This document shows, piece by piece, positions 49,411 to 60,833 of a DNA stretch of 64,000 nucleotides. Below the pieces are notes generated by a model. That model saw only the letters and a program-made list of their open reading frames with translations, was not told the DNA's origin and made no database searches. The position numbers were made by a program, and so were the translations under genes. This DNA comes from Hirundichthys speculiger. Lineage: Eukaryota > Chordata > Actinopteri > Beloniformes > Exocoetidae. Each line of letters begins with the position of its first letter. Within the stretch, counting starts at the first letter, position 1. The DNA is taken from NCBI GenBank assembly GCA_018398805.1, contig JAGFBZ010002260.1, positions 682,001-746,000 on the forward strand, written 5' to 3'.

Positions 49411-51927
49411 TAAGTGCATGTAGTTATGGTAAAGTACCATTTACTGCAATATTTGTTTGCTGCGATATCGATGGTGTGCATGTTGATATTATGATTACCA
49501 ATACATTTTCAGGACATTGTAGAGCCCTAATTAAAGGTAACAACCTTGATCTCATCCTTGGATGTCATTCGTCATTTTTTTTTTTGATGAGTGACACGTG
49601 GTCTTTCAACATCCTGTCTACTTCTTTTACCTCATCATCATTGTGGAATAGTTGGTGCCCAGAACTAACATCTCCATATCAGCACTGATAAAGTTTTAAA
49701 TCATGTTCCTTTAAAAACGGACCTGTCAGAACATGCTGGTTTTTTATTTATAAATTAGACAGATTATGAAATGTGACAACGTGTTGCAGTTGCTGATGAT
49801 AATTGAGCTTCATTCAATGTGAAACACCTTATGAAAGGAAGTCCAATTATGAAGAAAACGGATGATGCTGTGGATGATTCCTTATTCACTTTATGACCTC
49901 CCTGAACAAATGAGTTCCTTCACAGGAGTGAAAACAAAGACCCTGCGTCATCATCATAAACACCCAAAGCTGACAATACACATCATAAAATATGCATTGA
50001 ATCTCAGCCCTTGTTATTCAATGTCTTTACCTTCTGTGTCTCTCATCAGAGACGACTCGCTGAAAGACGCTTTCATTCGTTTCCGTCGGTGCATCACTTG
50101 TTACTCAACGGCGGGATAAACAGTTCAGCGTCGGCCTCCATCACAGGAAGTCTAATCTTTTGAGTTTTTTGCCCTTCACTCTGAAAATGAATCTTTTGAT
50201 CTTTAACCATAACGAGTGCGTCACTGAAGTACTCACAGTGCAGTGCATGCTGGGAACACAGTTGCTCAAAAATAAAAAATTTAAAAAAGCACTTTTTTTC
50301 CCCCACTTTTCATCAGTTTAATGTGTTTTATTTTATTTTTACTCAGAACACATCAGCTGCTAACTTAGGGGACATGTTTTTTTGTTTTACTTTATTTGTG
50401 ACTCAAGGGGAAACCCAGTGATGTAGTTGTTTGGTTTTACTTCTCTTTTGCAAAGAAGTTATTGGTCTTTGAAATTTTAAGGTACTAAAACCATTTTTTT
50501 CTTTACTTTTTTTTTTTTTTTACATTGCTCTTAATAAACTCAGCACTTTTCAATCCTTGCTGGACGACTGCATCTTTTATAAGTGTCCTCAAACATCGCT
50601 GCGGTGTTTAGACAACAATTAGGATGACAAATGAGATTTTAGATGTCCAGATGAGACATCATATCCTCCCGAACGAGGAAAAGAAGTGCACTTAGCTCGT
50701 CGGATCTTTCTTTTATAACTCCTTGTCTGTCGGCTGTACAGATCAGCACACTCAGAACAGAACAAAATGTCCACGATGTTGACAGAGTCCACACTCGCAG
50801 ACGCTCTTCCACACTTGTGTAAACACTTCCGTCACAGCTTAAATGTTTTAAGTGCTAAGTGGGATACAGTATGCGGTTCCGGGCTGCGCAAGACGTCCTG
50901 ATGGTCGCACAGAAACCGGTTTCGTTCGTCGAGTCCGCGAGAAGAGCGTGTTCTCGGTGATGGCTGATAATACTGTTTACTTTCAGTGTGTCTCTGAGGA
51001 AAAGACAGACAGACCTTCGGTGTTTGCCCTACACTGGAATGTGTGTATTGCACCCATGAACCAGTTCTTAGTGTCGGGCTGTACAGTCTGTGTCTCTTTA
51101 GATGCTCATCAGGAACACTCTCTTGCTCTTTTTAAATGAGAGACAAAGCTGCTTGCTTTTTTTTTTTTTCCTGCCTCCACTGTGGTTGGTGTCCTGTGTT
51201 GCTATGTGTGGAAGGTGACATTATGACAGATTGAGGCCACTGACTGGATCAAACTGTTTTTGTGTTTTTGCTCTCTGGAAGATCAAAAGCAGCAGAGCGC
51301 TACTATTGTCCAGCTTTGATGTTCCGCATGTATTAAAATGATGAATGTTCCTTTATGTTGCGGTGCATAAACATAAGGGGTTTACATTTGAGTAATGTTG
51401 TGTTTTAATAGGAAGTGTGACCTCACTGAAGCGTTGGATCAGAGCGGATCATGACCACAGCAGTGTTTTCTCTTGATTCAGCAGCTTTATGGATTCTCTG
51501 GTGACGGCTCTAAATCACACAGTCAAAATGACATTTTTCATTTATTCACCAAACCGCCGAGCATGTGCATCCTGCTCTCAGATCATTTTATCGGACGATG
51601 TTTTGTTATAAACCAGTGAGAATCGGTCAGAAAAAGTGAATCTTAGCAGCTACTGCTCAGCGACGGTATCTGCAGGTGCTGTTTTGCCAGTAGTCACTTG
51701 TATTTCAGAAACCCCCATTTCTCTGAAAGAGCCTGGAACTGGATGAACCATTTTTCATTGAAAAAGCTTTCCAAAGAAGAATCAGTTCCTTAAACTGTTT
51801 ACATTCATGCGGCGTGAGCAGAGAACCTTGGTGCATTGTTTCTGAGAGGTTTTGCGTGTGATGTTCCTGTTTTATCTCCACAGATGTCTGGAGGGGAAAA
51901 AATGGAGCGAGGTAAAGGTTTTTGTAC
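49411..51927. other. Gene-free intronic region
   Basis: No exon or repeat family was recognised. Poly-T runs occur near 50510 and 51158. Confidence 0.4.
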
Positions 51928-52068
51928 TTGCCATTATCCTTGATTTGATTTAATATTATAATTTTAGTTAATGATATTTGCTCAGGGGTCATGATCTGGA
52001 TCTCTGTAAAGCACCGAGAGACAATTAGCTTTTTAACAGACACTATACAAATAAAATTGAATTGAATC
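51928..52068 (+). mobile_element. L2-type LINE (or derived SINE) 3' tail, second copy
   Basis: The sequence matches the end of 1690-2020 (gccattatccttgatt, ttagttaatgatatttgctc, tctctgtaaagc) and finishes ataaaattgaattgaat. It is more truncated at its 5' side. Confidence 0.78.
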
Positions 52069-55000
52069 AAGGTGCTTTAAACTAAATGAACTAATAAACG
52101 TATGATGGTGTCACCCACTCACTAATGAAAACTTCCTCAAAAACAAACATATTTTTACACTTTTTCCCCCTCCCCAACCAATCAGGAGACTTGGGCTAAT
52201 TAGTTCATTAATTGCTGTGAACATTGAGGTCTTTTTGGAAGGAGACATCGCAGGCTCATTATAAAGACCCTGATGTTTCAGTGGTGCTTGACCCAGGGTC
52301 ATGTATTATCCCGTTCAGCTGCTCGATGAATGCCCGTCTCCCATTCTCACACCCTTGGAACAAAGCGGGTTTATACCCAGATGGATGTTTGCGCTTCGAG
52401 CGCTATGCTCCAAAGATTACAGCTTTGATTATGGACAAAGATTTTCTCATAGCTGTGCTCATGTGCTGTGACGCGGAGCCGCAAAGAACAGGACTAATGG
52501 GACTGTGCCTGACCGGGCTTCACTGTGTCCGAACAGTCCGGAGTGAAGTGCATCATGTACTTGGAGAAGTGAATTGTCGCCGGCTCCGGAAGAACAGATG
52601 GGAGAGAAGGCCGTTATCACTCCCCATAACAGAGGAATGCAATTATTTACAAGCCATTTCAGTTCTGCTTTTGTGTGTAAGGTGAATAGATTTTAGATCC
52701 ATTCGTGTCACTGACTGGTTGCTACTTTTATTTTTCTGGATTATGCAGTTTTCAGCTTTTTGGAAAGTGTTGCTGGTGTTAAATTCAGTATGGGTTTTAA
52801 AAAAAGATTGAAAGTGGGAAGCTTTTTTACACTGTAGGTTTTTTTTTTTTTTTTTCAATTTAGGTGGTGAAAACTTGCAAAAGAAGTAAAGAAGAACAAA
52901 AGAATAAAGTGTCCTTGTGTTACATGCACACGACGATCCAGTTAAATTAGCCACAACTCAAAGACAGCGCGGTACGTTAAAAAGGACAATTGAAAATGCG
53001 TAGCTGCTCTTCAGTTGCGCTTAATGAAAGTGATGATCCACTAATTTGAGAAGACGTTATTAGCTTCTGTCATGTTCCCGCCATCAACTTCGAGATAAAG
53101 GCTGAAGGCTGTCGTGCCAAACGCAGATGTGGTTCACACCCAGACAGTCGCTGATTAATTTCTTAATAAATCAAAATACCAATTCTCGTTCATGTTATCG
53201 TTTCTCCGGTCAAACCCACGGCATCATCTTGCGTTATCTTCCGTGTGTGACTCAGTAAAAATGAGTCAGTGTTTGCCAGCTGTTTTATTGTGCGTCAAAA
53301 ACAATAGGTGAAGTAGCATCCTGCTACCATGTGTCTGTGTGACTGAAGGAAAGAAGAGCTGCATGAATAAGAACAGGATGATTGGTGAATGGGGGGGAGG
53401 GAGGAAACCACACCGTAGGTGCTTTAGCGGAACTTAAATGTGGTTAAAGAGATACTGAAAGTGCAGATCAGGTCAGTGTTGGAGGCTTGTTCAACAGAGC
53501 TGGTGGAAGCGATGGCCTCCTGCTCGTACGTACACGGGTGGTGATTCAGATGCAGTCAACACGACACAGTAGAAGTATGAGTTTCATCAAAGTTCTTGTG
53601 CAATAAAAGCAATTTCAAATATCACTTGTAATTGAATGAAACCGTGAGCCAGCTAGATTCTTGTAAGATGCGTGACTTCACAATTACAAGAAAAGCCATC
53701 TTTCCAGGCTTCCATCTTCTCTCTACAAGGAGGAGCCACGGCGGTTCTGACTGATCACTGACCAAAAACGTGTCGCATTAAGAGGTTCCTGGAAATGCTT
53801 ACAGCCACGGTTACACCGGCAGGATGCAGTCTTCAAAAACACTGAAAGGATTTTAATCTTTTTTTCCTTTACTCATTTGGATTTGACATGGCTTTGGTTC
53901 ATAAACTACCATGTCAGTGGCTGTTGAAGCTAGAACTGTGATGAGTTTCTGAAAGAGCCTGTGCTTTTCCCAACATTTTCTACACGTGACCCTGATAGTT
54001 TTGCGTAACAACCCGTCTCACGCTTCAGATCTACAACTTGCACCCACCGTATCCATGCGGGCTATGTGTGTATTAGCCTGCGTTCTCACTGCTGTTCCTA
54101 CAATACAACGAGGGTACAAACATTGAAATGGGAAGAATCACAGACCATTTTTTAAAAAAAAATGTAGAGCATTGTTTTGTGGATTACTGTTTTCAGGCTT
54201 TGAATTTCAGCATTTTGGTCCCTAGTCATCTCTGTTTTCTAAAACCAGACATAATGAGCAAGAGATAAATCTGCCTATTTTATGCACAGTGTCCATCCCT
54301 ATTGTAGTGACTTACCAATCACAAGTTGGCCAAATCCAAAAGCATACCACGTATTTACCCCTAAGAGCGCTCTTTCATAGGTGCAGTGAGCAATCTTGGG
54401 CAACCACTAAGAGCAGCAGCATCACTGAAAGACCGAAACAATTAAAACCAAAATCCAGTGTGGAGGGCCTCAGTGGCGTCTGGGGCTCTCCATCTCAGAG
54501 AGACCAGAGCAACGTCAAACGTGATCAGTATGGAGGATTCTTAGCTGGAGAACAAGATTTATTTCATGAAGGAAAATCTGAAAGCTTGCCAGCTCTCATA
54601 GAGGGACTCGTGTGCACTAAAATGCAGCAACGGAAGGCCTGGCGACCAAAACCTAGAAAAGAGAAGCTCGGATTACAACACACAGGGAGGGAGGATGACT
54701 TCACTCTGTACATCATGACACCATTCTGTGTGCAGTTCATGGCTCTGGCATTTAAGATGCAAAATTATAAAATCTAAAAATAAAAACACCATTTTATCGA
54801 GAGAGGTCTGATAGGATCCATTATCAATACTTGGGGGGGTCGGGGCGTTGATATTGGCGTAATTCACTGATCGGACATCGGAATCACGACACCAAGCAAA
54901 AAAAATTCCATTCAAATTCAAACTTTCACATTTCCCTACTCGATTTATCCTGTTCAGATGAAATATTGCTGTTTATTTTAATTATTTTTACTTATTTGAG

Positions 55001-56830
55001 GAAATGGATATATAGGGGGTTTTTTTTGTATAGATTTTGTGCTTTTATAACAATTATTCCATTTAAAATCAGAAAACCTCACTCTCAAATTTAGGATCAG
55101 TGTCTAATCAGGACGCAGATATCATAATCAGATCAGACCTAAAAGTAAATAAATTAATTAATAAAAACTTCACCAACTTCAGGGTAGTTATATTAAACAT
55201 TTGAAGTCATTACAGTCTTATCCTGTTTATCTGGTTTATTTTGGAAGGCCGTGACAAACAGTCCATTTTGGCTTTCGGTCAGGAGGGCTTGTTGTTTTCT
55301 GTTGATCTAGCGGTTTGTGGCAGTGAATGCTGGAGAAAGAAATAGAGATGACGAGAGCCATGCTGCCTGTCCAAACATTACCATCATCCTCTTCGATGTG
55401 TGTCAGACACAGAGAAGGGCCCTGGAAACATGAAAACATCTCAAAAGAAGAATGGGAACCACAGCCCAGTATTAAATCATACCAGGTCATTTTCCTCTCC
55501 CCGTCGCTGCCCTGCCAGTAGCACTGACTCGCTACTTTGAAGCAAATGTGTATACAGCATTGGCTTCTCTGACAGATGCGCACCCATGTGTGTGTGTTCA
55601 AGTCCGCGAGGTCTGCATGCTGACTGAATCAGCGCAGGCCTAAGCAGCACCTTGCATCATCAAGCGAAGTCGTAAGTGGACCTGCATTTGTGCAAGTGTG
55701 AGCCTGACATCAGTGTGTGCAGAGTTCGTGACAGATCTGGGCAGCTGTATGTTTGCTCTCAGAGAGAAGGTGAGGAATATCACAACGCTCCACTAAACCG
55801 CCACTCTCTCATTTTGCTCAGATCTGTTGTTTATATGATGTGACTCTTGGAGACAAGGTGATGTCATCAATAATATTTTGGACCAGAGCTGCGATATCAT
55901 ACAGGTTAGAGTAAGCATGTGTCTGTGAAAGCATTTCTGTATAGAGTCACTGCAATATCAGTCACCCTTTTACAACATATCACTGATGTGCCAGAGGAAA
56001 TAAAAGCTGTGTGTTTTCATCTGTTGTGGAGACCAGATCTTATTGATTTTTTTTTTTTTTTTTTTTTCCCCTCCACAGATATCAAACTAACTGTGAGGTT
56101 GTGTTTCTGGATACACAGTGCATCAAGCTGACATTTTAAAAAAAATGCTTAAATGAAATGCAGTCATATTGGTCAATTTTTTTGTGTACAAGGGAGCACA
56201 TGATAAAGAAATACACGTTCAAACACAACTGCAACTGGAAAATCTGTAAAGATTTGAGAGTCGAGTGTTATTATTGTTGCAAAACATCTGTAATATTGCA
56301 GTAAGATGAATTGAAAGAGCAGTAATTACCCACATTTAAACAGATCATCCACAACATTGTAACTACAGACTGCCAGCTTTAATAACATGGTGTCAGTGGG
56401 TTTTGTTATGTTCAATGTTTTCATATTTTAGTGGTGACCTTCCCTTTTTTATTCCAAAATTCAAGGATTTTGTCGAGTTCTATGTTTTTGTGTTAATCTT
56501 TTGAACTGAATTCTGTTCAAAGGGAAATTACAATTGAAATTAATTAACCAACTGTTGGAAAGTAGGAAGTGTTAGCAGAGAGTTCTGCGCTTAAATGTAC
56601 GTGGAGTTTGTGCTTTAGCCTAGAGACTAAAAAGACTAAAAGCTACATTCCAATATTAATGTAAGGGGTTAAAAAATAAGGTGACATTTGTCATGTTAAG
56701 TTCAGATAAGAATAACACTCAATTGGTTTGTTTTTTTATTTCTAAATGTTTTTTTAAATTATGTAATAAATATTTTTACAGTAATTTTAAAAATCGAGGA
56801 TTTAATACATATTTGTTTATTTTTATTGAC
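52069..56830. other. Gene-free intronic region with two unexplained open frames
   Basis: Open frames of 153 codons (52224-52685) and 162 codons (54289-54777) lie here on the + strand. Neither shows a recognised domain, signal peptide or splice context, so they are not called genes. The rest is unique-looking with short T-runs. Confidence 0.4.
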
Positions 56831-57625
56831 CTCTCACGGCCCACCTGCAGTACCTTGATGGCCCACCAGGGGCCGATAATTTGTAAGATAATTTGGCCCT
56901 CTGTACAATGTATGATCAATAATCCCATAAAAAAGGCCAAATGTACGATAATTTGACTATTTCAAATTGCCGAAGAGTGTTTTTGTGAACCCTGAAGGCA
57001 TCTGTACCCATGTGTTTCCAGCCAATCGTGCTTTGCTGAGCGTGAGCTACGAATGTTTGTCTCAGAACAACGAGCATGAAAGGCTGAATGGGCTGAATGG
57101 TCAGCTTCGCCCACTATTTAACACTAGAGTGATTACATTTGACTATAGCGCATCATTGGGCTTGTTATTTTGGTTACGACAGATGTACGATAATTTCCCC
57201 CAAAATACAATCAATTTGGAGTCTCTGGTACAATATTCCTACATTTCCCACCTGGCAACGCTGGGGCTAAAGTACTTGCGGCTAGGTAACTCGGAAGCGT
57301 CCATCAAGTGTCTTTATCATGTTCCTAAAGCCGCTTTTTTCCACTGTTAGAAATGGCGCCATGGCCTTACACAGGTATACAGTGATTCTTTTTGTCGTAT
57401 GAAGTGACCGACGTTGCAACCGTTTTTTTTTTTTACCAGCACCTCCTCCTCGTCACCTCGCTCCAAGTTTGCAACCGCTGCCATGTTCTCACATTCATTC
57501 GCTTTCGAGCAAAGTAGGCACGGTTTGACATTATCAACTTGCGTAGTCACGGTACCGGCCGGTATTGTAAAAATCTCTACCGTTAGCTAAATTTATAGTT
57601 TCTACTGTATACCGTTTATACCGCC
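56831..57625. repeat. Degenerate DNA-transposon-like sequence
   Basis: The start (tcacggcccacctgcagtac, ggcccaccaggggcc) resembles the end of a known fish/vertebrate DNA element. The phrase gtacgataatttg occurs three times (56943, about 57185 and a partial near 56875). The far end (gtcacggtaccggccggtat, tataccgtttataccgcc) has the mirrored ggta/tacc style of hAT termini. A 127-codon open frame (56967-57350) overlaps it but has no recognised domain. Boundaries are uncertain. Confidence 0.4.
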
Positions 57626-58724
57626 CACTGCTACATCCAAGCATGATCACGTCCCGCATTTCACCAGCAATTCATCGGTCAGGACGATGCTCTACTGTAC
57701 CAAAACAGAGGACTTATACTTGTACATGGACACTCGTTAATAAAATAAAAAATTCAAAAAAAGTTTTTTTTTTCTTTTCTTTTAAACAGCTTCTATCTGC
57801 AAATATTTGCAGATAAATTTAGGCCCAAAGTTCAACCTAATTACTAACTCATAGTCTTGTATTGGAACAGAGAGGCCTTGATATATTCACCTGTGCAGAT
57901 TTTTCAAGTGTTTAAAAACGTAGTACTTTGTCAGTGTCTCTCTTTCCTTTAGAAATGAGTTCTTTGTCTTGGCTGATTCACAGTCTGAGATGGGAGGACA
58001 AATGAACAGAAGAGAAAGGAAGGAAGTGTTTACGTATTTGTACACTGGAAATGTGTTGCATAAGAGTTTAGCTCATTGCTGCAGTTTGATGGAAGTACAC
58101 ACTTGTTTTTGTGTCGTGGAACTCTCGGTTATTAGAAGTGATACGAACGAAGCCCAAAATGATTGATTGTTATGATTGCTCTTTGACACATATGTTTGTA
58201 ATGAATCACAGAAGAACTGTATCATAAGAAAATTAATACTTGCACTGAACCTTGTGTTCATCCTTAGCCATCTGTTTTTGTTGCCTAAAACTAATTTAAC
58301 TAATTTAAGAGTAAAAAGACATTGGACAAAATTGGGTCAGTTGGTCCTTGAACTCAGTTACCTTCGTACCCCATTATGTCATTTAACATGTTAAAGTCGT
58401 ACAGTATCACGTTTGTGACAGTTTCATCCAATGTAAAGTGTAAGTAAGTTACCACCTAGGAATTTTGGAGCCTTAAAACGACCCGCGTGACATGATACAA
58501 AGCAGAACCCTGTTACGACTTTAAAAGCAAATGGAAGTTTGGTCATTTAATTACATCTAGGCAAATTGCAACATTTGCTCAAGTTCACATTCTGCAGTGA
58601 GACTGTTTTTGTCAAGTGTGTAAAAGCCAAACTGATTCTCTTTGATCTCTCATGCTTTACTACAATAAATTGACACAATAAGAATACATACAAACTCTCA
58701 TATATAAGAATATGTAAGGAGGTT
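57626..58724. other. Gene-free intronic region
   Basis: No recognised exon or repeat. Confidence 0.4.
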
Positions 58725-59390
58725 TGCCCAGCCAGTCCACATGTGCTGTGTGGACTTGGAGAAGGCCATTCGACCATATTCCTAGGGGTATTCTGTTGGG
58801 GAGCTGCTGGACCTGTTGCCACAGACCATTTAATCCGGTGGCGTTGAGATTCTATCTTTGCCTTATTGCAGTTAATGTGGTCCTGCTTGCGTCATCGATC
58901 CACAATCGTCAAGCACCTCACTGGAGAGCTTTTCATCTGAGTGCAACGTGGCATGGATAAGAATCAGCACCTCCACATCTGAGGCCATGCTTCTCAGTCA
59001 GTCTCTGGGTTGGAGGTGATGTACTGCCTCAGGTGGAGAGGTTTGAGCATCTCAGAGCTTGTCCATGACTGGTGGAAGAATGGAGCAGGAGATCCACAGG
59101 CAGATTGGTACAGGATCTGCAGTTAATGCAGTCTCTGAATTGAGATGAAAGGTGAGGTTCTCTATTTAGGATCTATGTTCCTACCTTCCCCTATGGTGGT
59201 ACTGTGGGTAGTGACAAAAGGAATGAGACTGTGGATATAAGCAGCTGAAATGAGTTTCCTGTGAAGGGGACTCTTCCTTGAAAGAGAAAAGTTAATTAAT
59301 TTGGGGGGACGGAGCCAACGGAGGTGGTTTGGCCATTTGGTTTGGATGGCATGTCTGAGGCACATCCAACTGGGAAAAGGCCATATGATT
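58725..59390 (+). pseudogene. Rex3/RTE-type LINE reverse transcriptase remnant
   Basis: Blocks of an RTE-clade reverse transcriptase are readable in order. VHMCCVDLEKA (with FDHIPRGIL one frame over) opens at 58735; the sequence for the catalytic FADD box and LLAS is at 58868; then RISTST; then a block corresponding to DGRMEREI; then YVPTFPYG (59177); then AAEMSFL; then SQRRWFGHLV at 59310. About 350-400 bp of the usual RT core is deleted between the first two blocks. The two catalytic Asp codons are now GTT AAT (58871-58876), so the enzyme is dead. Many frameshifts and stops mark it as old. Confidence 0.87.
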
Positions 59391-59985
59391 TGGCCATATG
59401 ATATGATTTATGAAAAGATTTACGTCCGAATTTTGGGATGCTTGGAACGAATTAGAGCATTTACATGGAAATCGCGTCTCTGTTTACAGAGACCAATTAA
59501 TTTCGTAAATAGAGGTACCACTATATACATATACACAATAACAGCCAAGGTATCGAACTCAAGCTGGAGAAAAAGCCAGTTAGAGGAGGTAGGTTTTTAA
59601 CAAGGATGCAGAATGTTCAGTGGTCAGCTTGACCAGGCAGACAACAGAAAAAACTCCATCACCTCTGCTTTGAAATCAAGATCTTGTTGTTCATAGCACA
59701 GTGTTAATGGGCTGATTGCACTGTCACGACTAGGGATGCAACGGTACTTGGTAAAATACAGAACCGTTCGGTATGACCTGCACGGGACAATTAGCTTTTA
59801 TGTCCGGTGGGATTTATGTTCCAATAATTTTGCATTCGACTTGCACGTGAGCGTGCGTGCCTTATAGGTAACAGGCCCCCCACTGCATGTCAATGTCTAC
59901 TCACCTCCACTCACTCACAGTGACCAACCTATCACACTTTGGCCGGTTGGCTGCAGCTCATAGATGCAGGAAATGAAAAAAAAAA

Positions 59986-60104
59986 AACAAGCAGGCATGG
60001 CCAGCGGTAGCGGAAAAATTGAGCTGGTGTGGGAGCATTTTGGTTTTGCTGTTGAATACACCGGCAAGGGAGTGAAAACAGTTAACAGAAACTTTACAGT
60101 CTGT
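59986..60104 (+). pseudogene. hAT transposase BED finger, cut off after the first zinc-binding Cys
   Basis: The frame reads MASGSGKIELVWEHFGFAVE then YTGKGVKTVNRNFTVC. It is closely similar to the - strand copy at about 26.8-27.0 kb, where NFTVC continues KRCL. Here the nested repeat begins immediately after NFTVC (60105), separating the two cysteines of the C-x2-C. Confidence 0.82.
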
Positions 60105-60749
60105 GGGCCCGATCTTCCGCCAAACCTCCTAAAGCCGCTATTAAGGGATAGCGGGTAACGGGAGAGGCGTTCCCCCGCAAAGAACGCAATCTTCCACCTC
60201 CCTAAACCCGCGATCTTACCTGCATAAGATCCAGTTGTTACTAGTTGTGCGTCTTGGCGCAGCTGATGTGCTTTTTAAAATACTGCAGAACGAATCATTG
60301 GATGCGCATCTAAAGATCACGAACAATTAATGTTCCTGTCCCTCCTCGACCACCAACAGTTTCAGACATATCGGAAATAAATTCCTGCATCAAACCTTTT
60401 CCAGCTTGACACCAGAGACAAAGATCTCCTTGGTTTCCTCCACAGCAGACATCTGAATGAGATCATGCCACAGCTGTACAGACTGACGTGTCTGGCTGTG
60501 AATATTCCCACATCCACCACAACTGCTGACCAGACATCCTCTGACCTCAAGAGAATAAAAACGTACGCAAGTAATACGGTGATGCGTAATCGAGAGGTAG
60601 AGCCGTTTGTGCACATCCACATGTGACCAGGTGGATGTACATTTATGCTATTTGGACGCTTTCTTTTATGGGCCGACATGCGAGTTGCGCTTTCCACAAA
60701 CCTTGTATCTTGCGATCGCGGGTTTAGGGTAGCGGGTAGCGGGTGGTCT
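60105..60749. mobile_element. Nested repeat, paralogue of the 47044-49410 element
   Basis: It starts gggcccgatcttccgccaaa, continues with the ctattaagggatagcgggta and gttcccccgcaaagaacgca blocks shared with 47 kb, and ends with gtagcgggtggtct. Its right part keeps ATTTGGAC (60650-60657) once, without an insertion. The middle part differs from the 47-kb copy and encodes a hAT dimerisation remnant. Confidence 0.75.
60460..60588 (+). pseudogene. hAT transposase C-terminal dimerisation region remnant
   Basis: The + strand reads MPQLYRLTCLAVNIPTSTTT then ADQTSSDLKRIKTYASNTVM. This follows the hAT C-terminal pattern 'L..L.CL...IP.TTA..ERSFS.LKRIKTY.RN', where ERSFS has become DQTSS. It belongs to the transposase group often annotated in fish as zinc-finger MYM-type or DUF4371-like. 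The - strand frame of 167 codons covering the same place is a shadow. Confidence 0.75.
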
Positions 60750-60833
60750 GAAACTGTACCAAATCCGTACCACAAAAACCGTGGTACGGACCGTACCGTG
60801 AGCCACCTGTACCGTTGCACCCCTAGTCGCGAC

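Larger units (their letters stand above)
59731..60825 (+). mobile_element. BED-finger hAT transposon interrupted by another repeat
   Basis: Ends are tagggatgcaacggtacttg and, read inward from the right, taggggtgcaacggtacagg, with 16 of 17 terminal bases matching. Flanks are GTCACGAC (59723-59730) and GTCGCGAC (60826-60833), an 8-bp duplication with one change. It encodes the same BED finger as the 25687-27140 copy, in the opposite orientation. A second repeat (60105-60749) sits inside it. Confidence 0.9.

Noticed and set aside
56967..57350. 127-codon + strand frame as a gene
   Set aside because: No domain, inside repeat-like sequence with recurrent gtacgataattt words, and no splice or promoter support.
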